In this document: positions 56,710 through 62,528 of the stretch, piece by piece | Numbering within the stretch: position 1 is the stretch's first letter | Layout of the letters: every line of letters begins with the position of its first letter | Assembly: GCA_938028725.1 (NCBI GenBank) | Contig: CALIMH010000009.1 | Location: forward strand, 1-62,528 | DNA: 62,528 bases | Direction: 5' to 3' | Source of the DNA: an uncultured Anaerolineae bacterium | GTDB taxonomy: Bacteria; Chloroflexota; Anaerolineae; J036; Brachytrichaceae | Notes under the pieces: generated by a model | Told to the model about the DNA's origin: nothing | Databases searched by the model: none | What the model saw: only the letters and a program-made list of their open reading frames with translations | Made by a program: the position numbers and the translations under genes

Positions 56710-57729
56710 CTAATCTTCCTTTGAGGAAAGAGGCGCGGTCCAAGTCGTGTGGCGCAGCGCCTCTGGGTTGATCGGCGTCAGTGGCGGCTCGCCGTGGAGG
56801 ACGCTCACCAGGTTGCGCGCTGCGAGCATCGCCATGGCGGTGCGAGTGCGCAACGTGGCGCTGCCAATGTGGGGAGTGGCGACGAGGTTGGGCAGTTGGA
56901 GCAATGGGTTATCAGGAGGTGTAGGCTCCACTTCAAACACGTCCAGCGCGGCAGCCCATGGGCGTCCTGCTTTCAGCGCCTCGTAGAGTGCCTTTTCGTT
57001 GACCACCCCGCCGCGCGACACGTTGACAAACACGGCGGTGTCCTTCATCAGTGCAAACTCGCGCGCGCCGAACAAGCCGCGTGTCTCTGCAGTGAGTGGC
57101 GCTGTCATCACCACGAAATCGCTCTCGCGCAGCAGGTCGTCCAGCTCGCGGTAGGTGGCGTCCAAGGCGACCTCCAGCTGAGGTGAGCGCCGACGGTTGT
57201 GATAGAGCACGCGCATGTGAAAGGCCCGCGCGCGGCGGGCGACAGCCGTGCCGATCCGTCCGGCGCCGACAATGCCGATGGTTGCGCCAAACACATCCTG
57301 GCCCAGCATGTAGAAGGGGTGCCACGGTTCCCAGCGTCCTGCCTGCACTGCTTTATGGCCTTCCACCACACGGCGGGCGGCCGCCATGAGCAACGCCCAG
57401 GCGATGTCGGCTGTGGTCTCGGTGAGCACGTCGGGCGTGTTGGTGGCGATCACGCCGCGCTGGGTGAGAGCAGCCACATCAATGTTGTCGTAGCCGACGG
57501 CCATGTTGGCGACGATCCGGCAGCGCGGCGCGGCGTCGAGGAATTCTGCATCAATGCGCTCGCTGGGCATAACCAGCACGCCATCAGCTCGCGCGGCCTC
57601 ACTCAGAAACACTTCGCGTGGTGCTGGCGGGGAGAGGTGATCCCACATGCTGTAGGTGCATGTGGATGCGATGAGATCGAGCGCCGGCTGAGGGATGCGG
57701 CGCGAGATAAACACATGAGGCTTGGCCAT
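56710..57729 (-). CDS. D-glycerate/glyoxylate-type 2-hydroxyacid dehydrogenase
   Basis: A 339-residue NAD(P)-dependent oxidoreductase. The nucleotide loop is IGIVGAGRIG. The catalytic Arg (NVSRGGVVNE), Glu (DVFEVEP) and His (ATPHIGSAT) are all present, unlike the homologue at 17489. ITATNTPDVLTETTADIAW, seen in part as TNTPDVLTET, fits glyoxylate/hydroxypyruvate reductase. The start was set at 57729; the longer frame to 57897 overlaps the divergent transporter. Confidence 0.92.
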   Translation of the reverse strand: MAKPHVFISRRIPQPALDLIASTCTYSMWDHLSPPAPREVFLSEAARADGVLVMPSERIDAEFLDAAPRCRIVANMAVGYDNIDVAALTQRGVIATNTPDVLTETTADIAWALLMAAARRVVEGHKAVQAGRWEPWHPFYMLGQDVFGATIGIVGAGRIGTAVARRARAFHMRVLYHNRRRSPQLEVALDATYRELDDLLRESDFVVMTAPLTAETRGLFGAREFALMKDTAVFVNVSRGGVVNEKALYEALKAGRPWAAALDVFEVEPTPPDNPLLQLPNLVATPHIGSATLRTRTAMAMLAARNLVSVLHGEPPLTPINPEALRHTTWTAPLSSKED

Positions 57730-57735
57730 CACGCG

Positions 57736-58686
57736 ATGAGTGTAAATGGTTTTGCAGCAGTGATAATCCAGCATGTGTCTGCACCTACCCAAACGAACAC
57801 CTTTGGTATCTCCCCCGTCTTTGGCATTGCCCTCGGCGTGGTGGCGGTCTCCACTGCTTCCATTTTTATCCGCTTCGCCCAACAAGCTGGCCTGCACTCG
57901 TTGGTGATCGCCGCACTGCGCTTGACCTTTGCCTCTGCCGTGTTGCTGCCGTTTGCGCTATCCCGTTGTCGCAGTGAGTATCGCGCGCTGACGGCGCGAG
58001 ATTTGGGCATCGCGCTGGTGAGCGGTGCTTTTTTGGGCGCGCATTTTGCCACGTGGATTCTCTCGCTTGCCTATACCAGTGTGGTCAGCTCGGTAGTGCT
58101 GGTCACGCTTTCGCCGCTGTTTGTCGCTGTTGGCTCAGCGCTGGTGCTGCGCGAGCGCCTGACCGCGCCGGTGCTGATCGGCATGGCGCTGGCTGTTGGT
58201 GGCGGCGTAGCAATCGGCCTCGCCGATGGTGGTCAAACGGAGGCAGGCCGTAATCCGCTGCTGGGTAACGTGCTGGCGTTGACTGGCGCGATATGCGTGG
58301 CGCCATATTTCATCATCGGCCGCGCCTTGCGGGAGCGCCTTTCCTTGCTGGCGTACGTCACGCTGGTGTACGGTGCTGCTGCGTTGGCTTTGCTGATTGT
58401 GTGGATGTTCAGCGGCGTGCCAATGCCGAACGAGGCGCTGCGCGGCTTGACGTGGGTGGTGTTGTTGGCGTTGGTCCCGCAGTTGATTGGCCACACATCG
58501 TTCAATTGGTCGCTGCGCCGCTTGCCAGCGGTGTATGCCACTGTGCCGGTGCTCGGTGAGCCGGTCGGTTCGAGCGTGCTGGCTGTGATCTTCCTGGGCG
58601 AGACGATCAGCTTGCCGATGGTGATCGGTGCGGCATTGGTGTTGACTGGCATCGCGATGATGAGCATCGGGCGCGCCTCCTCTTGA
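57736..58686 (+). CDS. EamA/DMT-family transporter
   Basis: A 316-residue protein with about ten membrane spans in two EamA repeats: first FIRFAQQAGLHSLVIAALRL to LLVFV-like spans, second from GNVLALTGAICVAPYFIIG. The end ETISLPMVIGAALVLTG is typical. It exports or imports small metabolites; the substrate is unknown. The start is uncertain: the ATG at 57736 leaves six bases to the divergent dehydrogenase start, while an in-frame GTG at 57775 leaves room for a promoter. Confidence 0.88.
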   Translation: MSVNGFAAVIIQHVSAPTQTNTFGISPVFGIALGVVAVSTASIFIRFAQQAGLHSLVIAALRLTFASAVLLPFALSRCRSEYRALTARDLGIALVSGAFLGAHFATWILSLAYTSVVSSVVLVTLSPLFVAVGSALVLRERLTAPVLIGMALAVGGGVAIGLADGGQTEAGRNPLLGNVLALTGAICVAPYFIIGRALRERLSLLAYVTLVYGAAALALLIVWMFSGVPMPNEALRGLTWVVLLALVPQLIGHTSFNWSLRRLPAVYATVPVLGEPVGSSVLAVIFLGETISLPMVIGAALVLTGIAMMSIGRASS

Positions 58687-58705
58687 GCGCTGCTGGGCTG
58701 TTGGT

Positions 58706-59206
58706 CTACTCTCGGCGCATCAGCGCAGCGATCAGCTCTTCTGTAGGCGCCAGCATCAAACCGCTGCCCGTGTCGCGCGGAGGGACGACTCGCACACCCC
58801 AGCTCTGCAGCGTGGCAATCGCACGTTGTGTGGCTGGGTGGTTGAACAGCGGCTCGTTCATCGAGATGCCCACCACCACACGCTCACCAAACCCTAGCAT
58901 CTCTGCGGTGATCGAGAGGGCGAGGTTGTCTGCGATGCCGGCGGCGAGCTTATTCAGTGAGTTGAAGCTGCAAGGGGCGAAGAGCACGCTGCCACGCGGT
59001 GGCCGCGGCCGTATGCGAGGGTCGAAGTAGCTCTCCACCAGCTCCAAACGTTCAATGCGGGCCAGTGTGGTAGGGCTGATCAGCTTGATCGCGTTGGGTG
59101 TCTGCACGGCGATCAGCCGCTCATCGTGCGCTGACAGTGCGGCAGCGATCTCGCTGGCTCGATGGGCGGTGATCGCGCCGCTGATCATCAGGTAGATGGT
59201 TCGCAT
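58706..59206 (-). CDS. Flavoprotein of the PPC-decarboxylase/UbiX fold
   Basis: A 166-residue protein. IYLMISGAITAHRASEI is the flavin phosphate loop, and LFAPCSFNSLNKLAAGIADNLAL and MNEPLFNHPATQRAIATLQ match the flavoprotein family that includes the decarboxylase half of Dfp (CoaBC). The catalytic His and its role are not clear. It probably binds FMN. It may serve a decarboxylation or a cofactor pathway. Confidence 0.78.
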   Translation of the reverse strand: MRTIYLMISGAITAHRASEIAAALSAHDERLIAVQTPNAIKLISPTTLARIERLELVESYFDPRIRPRPPRGSVLFAPCSFNSLNKLAAGIADNLALSITAEMLGFGERVVVGISMNEPLFNHPATQRAIATLQSWGVRVVPPRDTGSGLMLAPTEELIAALMRRE

Positions 59207-59269
59207 AGCGCGCGCAAGTGAAGGGCGTGGGGGATGCTCACACAGAGGGCGCTTCGCGCGTGGCGTTGG

Positions 59270-59974
59270 CTAGCTAGCATACACGATGCGCCCACAGTTG
59301 TCGCAAAAGACCAGTTGCTCGCCGTGGCGCGCCATTTGGATAACTGACGAGGCCAGCGCCTCACCACACTGGCTGCAGGTGACTCCCTTCACTACAGAGA
59401 CAGCCACGCCGTTCGCTTTGCGCTTGCGCAACTCTGTATAGGTTTGCAGCACAGTCGGCGAAAGGACGGCGCAGAGTGCCTCGCGTTGTTCCAACAGCGA
59501 CTTGGCCTGCGCCAGCAACTTGGTTCGCTCCTCCCGCAGTTGCCGGCTGTCATCGGCGAAGGTGCGCTCTGCTTCAGCCAGCGCGGACTCGCAGCGCGCT
59601 CGCACGGCCCGCAATTGCTCCAGCTCCTCCATTTGCTGGATGATCCGCTCATCCATTTGCTCGCGCCGCTGCTTGAGCAGCTCCACCTCGCGTTGCACTT
59701 CCAGCATTTCTTTGGGCGAGCGAATCTTGCCGCTGTAAAGCCGCTCTTCCTCATCTTTGATCTTCTGCTCAATGCCTTGCAAGTCCAGCTCCAGCAGTTT
59801 AAGCTCGGAGGCGAGCGAACGCAACGCAGACTCAGCCTGTTGCAGCTCCGCGCGGGCGTGGTTGACGGCGGGGGATTCAGCTAGCGCGCGGTCAATTTCG
59901 TAGAGCCGCACGCGGATCGCGTCGGTTGAGGAGTCCAACGTTTGCAAGCGGAAGAGCGTTTGCAGCATGGACAT
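59270..59974 (-). CDS. Coiled-coil protein with C4 zinc ribbon
   Basis: A 234-residue protein. Residues about 8-170 are a long coiled coil with KIRSPKEMLEVQREVELLK in the middle, a hallmark of the family. The C-terminal zinc ribbon uses CSQCGEAL and CDNCGRIVYAS. Members are widespread but poorly understood; links to RNA metabolism and division have been proposed. The start at 59974 has GGAAG upstream. It is divergent from the Memo-like gene by 33 bases. Confidence 0.88.
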   Translation of the reverse strand: MSMLQTLFRLQTLDSSTDAIRVRLYEIDRALAESPAVNHARAELQQAESALRSLASELKLLELDLQGIEQKIKDEEERLYSGKIRSPKEMLEVQREVELLKQRREQMDERIIQQMEELEQLRAVRARCESALAEAERTFADDSRQLREERTKLLAQAKSLLEQREALCAVLSPTVLQTYTELRKRKANGVAVSVVKGVTCSQCGEALASSVIQMARHGEQLVFCDNCGRIVYAS

Positions 59975-60007
59975 AGGCTTCCACAGTATAGGCGTACACT
60001 GTGCCGC

Positions 60008-60748
60008 ATGTCGGAATTGCGCCGGCCGCTGTTCGCCGGCCGCTATTATCCTCCTGCCGCTGCGCAGCTTCAAACCATGATTGCCGCATACGTGGAGGAC
60101 GCGCCGGTCGCCGCAACTGCGCGGCCGCTGGTTGGGCTGATCGTGCCGCACGCCACGCTATATGAGGCAGGGCCAGTGGCCGGCTTTGCCTTCAAAGCGT
60201 TGATGCTCGCTTCACAAAGCTGGGATGTCGCCGTGCTGATCGCGCAGGCGCGTGACTGTGCGCCGATCTGCTGTGACCCGCGCGATGGCTACCAGCTACC
60301 GGACGGCCAAGTGATGCCACTGCTGGATGGCTGGGCCGCGCTGGTGGGCGTCAACCGCCAAGTTGACGAGGACCCTCAGATTGAGATGGCGCTGCCCTTC
60401 CTGAGCTACGCGCTGGGAACAGTGCCTATCTTGCCTTTGCGCGTCGGTCCTGGCGCGGAGGCGCAGCTCACCGCCTTGCAATTGCCGGAGCGCTCGCTGA
60501 TCGTGGTGATCGCTAACCTGGCGGATGCATCGCTGTTGCGTGCTGCCCAGGAGCTGCGCGGTGACCGACTGGCCCAACCTCGCCAAGCCCCGTGGCAGCA
60601 GTTGTTCGGTGGACGCCAAGACCGCTCTATGCACCCCGATAGGGTGGTGGTGCAATGCGGTGTGGCGCTGTTGCGCCAAGCGGGTGGTCAGCGCTGCCAC
60701 GTGCTGCATCGGCGGGGCGCGCTCGCTTCAGCAGTGATCACATGCTAG
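60008..60748 (+). CDS. Divergent AmmeMemoRadiSam protein B (Memo-like)
   Basis: A 246-residue protein. The start LRRPLFAGRYYPPAAAQLQTMI and the strand VGLIVPHATLYEAGPVAGFAFKAL resemble the MEMO1 family. The usual PHAGYxYSG reads PHATLYEAG, and the later metal His block is not visible, so the active site is degenerate. The partner AmmeMemoRadiSam genes (A and the radical SAM) are absent here. It may be a scaffold rather than an enzyme. Confidence 0.7.
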   Translation: MSELRRPLFAGRYYPPAAAQLQTMIAAYVEDAPVAATARPLVGLIVPHATLYEAGPVAGFAFKALMLASQSWDVAVLIAQARDCAPICCDPRDGYQLPDGQVMPLLDGWAALVGVNRQVDEDPQIEMALPFLSYALGTVPILPLRVGPGAEAQLTALQLPERSLIVVIANLADASLLRAAQELRGDRLAQPRQAPWQQLFGGRQDRSMHPDRVVVQCGVALLRQAGGQRCHVLHRRGALASAVITC

Positions 60749-60753
60749 CGGAC

Positions 60754-61572
60754 TCATCGGGACTGGCCGCGCAACGCTGCCTCGATCTCGTTGCGGAATG
60801 CCAACATCGGCTGTGCGCCAACTAGCAATTTACCGTTGACGAAGAAGGTCGGCGTGCCTTGCACGCCGGCAGAGCGCGCGACTTGGTAATCTTCCATGAC
60901 CTGGTTGCGGTAGCGTCCCTCGTTGAGGCAAGCCTCGAAGCGCACGGTGTCCATGTTCATCTCGCCGGCCAAGCGCACGAGCGCTTGCTTTAGGTCGGCC
61001 TGGTTGCCCTGGCCGCTCACCTTGCCGGAGAAAAGGGCGTTGTGGTATTCCCAGAAGCGCTCTTGCTCGCCGGCGCACTCGGCAGCCTCAGCTTTAGTGA
61101 GGGATGAATCCGCCAGGATGGGGAAGTGGCGGTAGCTGAAGCGCACCTTGCCGCTGTTGATGTACTCCTCGCGCAGTTGGGGCAAGGTGCGCTCGTAGAA
61201 CAAACGGCAGTAGCCGCACTCAAAGTCACTGAACTCAACAATCACCACCTGCGCTTGGTCGCTGCCGAGCGAGCTGCGCGGTCGCGGCTGAACGACAGCC
61301 ACGGCCTGCGGTGTCGCCGTTGCGGATTGGGCGATGGTGGGATTGGTTGAGTTTGCCTCGCGCAGCGCTTGAGCCGCACCTTCGCGCGCGGCCTCCCGCA
61401 CTTGCTGATAGTCAATGCTTGGCTGCTGTGAAGCGTCTCGTCTTGCTGTTGGTGATGCGTTGATCGCGGACACTGCAAGGGTGACAGTCACACCAAGCAC
61501 CGCTCCGAGCGCGAACCAGCCCAGTGCGCGCCGGTCGCTCTTTTGTGCGTCTTCCAGCTTATGGAATGCCAT
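60754..61572 (-). CDS. Membrane-anchored DsbA-family thiol oxidoreductase
   Basis: A 272-residue protein. A membrane helix (residues about 17-38) anchors it. The thioredoxin-like domain starts near residue 105 with FSDFECGYCRLFYERTLPQL; the CGYC redox pair is complete. The helical insert and the cis-Pro loop GVQGTPTFFVNGKLLVG are typical of DsbA/BdbD relatives. It probably forms or shuffles disulfides outside the membrane, which fits the Cys-paired LysM proteins in this window. It lies 20 bases after the glycosyltransferase stop. Confidence 0.9.
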   Translation of the reverse strand: MAFHKLEDAQKSDRRALGWFALGAVLGVTVTLAVSAINASPTARRDASQQPSIDYQQVREAAREGAAQALREANSTNPTIAQSATATPQAVAVVQPRPRSSLGSDQAQVVIVEFSDFECGYCRLFYERTLPQLREEYINSGKVRFSYRHFPILADSSLTKAEAAECAGEQERFWEYHNALFSGKVSGQGNQADLKQALVRLAGEMNMDTVRFEACLNEGRYRNQVMEDYQVARSAGVQGTPTFFVNGKLLVGAQPMLAFRNEIEAALRGQSR

Positions 61573-61592
61573 TTGGTCAAACCTCAGCGCGG

Positions 61593-62528
61593 CTATTTCC
61601 TTAACAACCGCTTGTAGAGGGAATTGTAAGCATCGGCGCTTCGCGTTGTGCTGAACTGAGCGGCGATCTGCTCACGGGGGCGGATGAAGTGGGCGCGGTT
61701 GCTCGCCACCTCTTGGATGGCCTCTGCCAAGGCTAGCGAGTCGCCCACGGGCACCACTTTGCCCATGCCAGTTTGGTGCACCGGCACGCGCACGCCGGGC
61801 AGGTCGCTGCATACCACCGGCGTGCCACACAGCATAGATTCCACTTGCACCAAACCGAACGACTCGGTGGAGTTTAAGCTGGGCAGCACTGTCACGGCAC
61901 AGACGGCGAAGAACGCCGCCAGCTCGCGCCCCTCCAATGGGCCGGTGAATGTCCAGCGGCTGCCCAGCGCTGTGAAGTAGGGTTGCAATCGTGCGGCGTA
62001 GGCTTCTTCGCCCAGCACGTGTTGGTAAGGCCCGGCGAAGAGCACGCGCGCCGTTGGGGTGTGGCGGTGGATGATCTCCAGTGCATGCACCAGCACTTCC
62101 ACGCCCTTCTCGGTGGCCAGCCGCGCTGCCATGCCGATCACCAGCTCGTCGCCGATGCCCCACTTGCGTCGGAAGGTCGCGATGTCCTCTGCGCTGGGCT
62201 GGGCGATCTCGACTGGCGGTGGGATCACCTCCAACTTGTGCAAATAGCGTGACAGGAAGGGGGAGTGTCGTGCGTAGTCTTCGGTGTACGCGACCACGCG
62301 CTGGACCCACCGGCCGGCGAGGTAATTGGCTGCGCCGATCACAGGCTGTGCAACGCGGTTGATCAGGCCTGCCGGCAGTTGCACATCGCAGTGATAGGTG
62401 AGAATGGCTGGCTTGTGGTACAGGCGCGCGTTGAGCGCCAGCCCGGCGCCATCAAACTGGGGCAGGTGGATGTGCAGCACATCGTGCGTGGGTAGAAGTC
62501 GGCGCAGTAACACGCCGAAAGTGGGCAT
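61593..62528 (-). CDS. GT4-type glycosyltransferase, partial
   Basis: At least 311 residues of a GT-B glycosyltransferase; the frame is open to the right edge, so the N-terminus is probably missing (about 60-80 residues by family length). Visible are HDVLHIHLPQ, ILTYHCDVQ, the second Rossmann domain with GMAARLATEKGVEVLVHAL and the nucleotide-sugar motif STESFGLVQVESMLCGTPVVCSDLPG, seen as ESFGLVQVES. It moves a sugar to a lipid or glycan acceptor, probably on the cytoplasmic face. Confidence 0.9.
   Translation of the reverse strand: MPTFGVLLRRLLPTHDVLHIHLPQFDGAGLALNARLYHKPAILTYHCDVQLPAGLINRVAQPVIGAANYLAGRWVQRVVAYTEDYARHSPFLSRYLHKLEVIPPPVEIAQPSAEDIATFRRKWGIGDELVIGMAARLATEKGVEVLVHALEIIHRHTPTARVLFAGPYQHVLGEEAYAARLQPYFTALGSRWTFTGPLEGRELAAFFAVCAVTVLPSLNSTESFGLVQVESMLCGTPVVCSDLPGVRVPVHQTGMGKVVPVGDSLALAEAIQEVASNRAHFIRPREQIAAQFSTTRSADAYNSLYKRLLRK

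Noticed and set aside
57199..57735. Long N-terminal extension of the EamA transporter
   Set aside because: It is antisense to the dehydrogenase coding region and has no membrane or family character.

Overview
The window is about 62.5 kb of gene-dense, GC-rich bacterial DNA. It carries two tRNA genes, no rRNA and no transposase. Gene content points to a member of the Chloroflexota, probably Anaerolineae-like. The pointers are the several membrane-anchored LysM or zinc-ribbon proteins with Pro/Thr-rich linkers, a MoeA fused to a binding-protein domain, a CrtY-type lycopene cyclase and long operons of Chloroflexota-style hypothetical membrane proteins. This placement is an inference from gene style, not from a marker-gene search.

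Left edge (1-5.9 kb, minus strand): the upstream end of a type I CRISPR-Cas operon. The order is small winged-helix gene, WYL-type regulator, Cas3 (helicase first, HD nuclease last), Cas8-like large subunit, Cas7 (cut by the window edge). The cas8-like gene has a strong internal Shine-Dalgarno followed by two ATGs, which would give a 133-residue Cas11-type small subunit. The locus begins just past the 3' end of a tRNA-Cys gene, a classic island boundary. No CRISPR array, cas1, cas2, cas5 or cas6 lies inside the window.

6.3-13.7 kb (minus): two MoeA-type molybdopterin molybdotransferases, thioredoxin, an M3 oligoendopeptidase, a zinc-ribbon/LysM membrane protein and an HD hydrolase. 13.8-23.7 kb (plus): a propeller lipoprotein, then a tightly packed run of hisD, a 2-hydroxyacid dehydrogenase homologue lacking its catalytic Arg, a DUF429-like protein, a MecA-like penicillin-binding protein, rsgA, an exported protein and pth, with many ATGA overlaps.

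23.8-32.8 kb (plus): a large secreted glycosidase broken by a frameshift in a GC-dinucleotide tract, then mutS2, murI, lon and a minus-strand tRNA-Gln with its terminator. 33-43.8 kb: a fatty-acid 2-hydroxylase-like membrane enzyme followed by an unlisted 38-residue membrane peptide, LysM and lamin-tail surface proteins, a phosphoribosyltransferase, a subtilisin-like protease whose P-domain is out of frame, an M19 dipeptidase, lycopene cyclase, an MFS transporter, DgkA and RlmI.

43.9-46.4 kb: an 800-residue exported orphan protein of unusual composition with its own promoter and hairpin. 46.6-51.8 kb (plus): pyruvate-dehydrogenase-type E1-alpha, E1-beta and E2, a CBS protein and MurA with Asp in place of the fosfomycin-reactive Cys. 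51.8-62.5 kb: envelope and housekeeping genes (DUF1405-like protein, amidase, acetyltransferase, RlmD-like methyltransferase, hydroxyacid dehydrogenase, EamA transporter, flavoprotein, zinc-ribbon coiled-coil protein, Memo-like protein, DsbA-like thioredoxin and a glycosyltransferase cut by the right edge).
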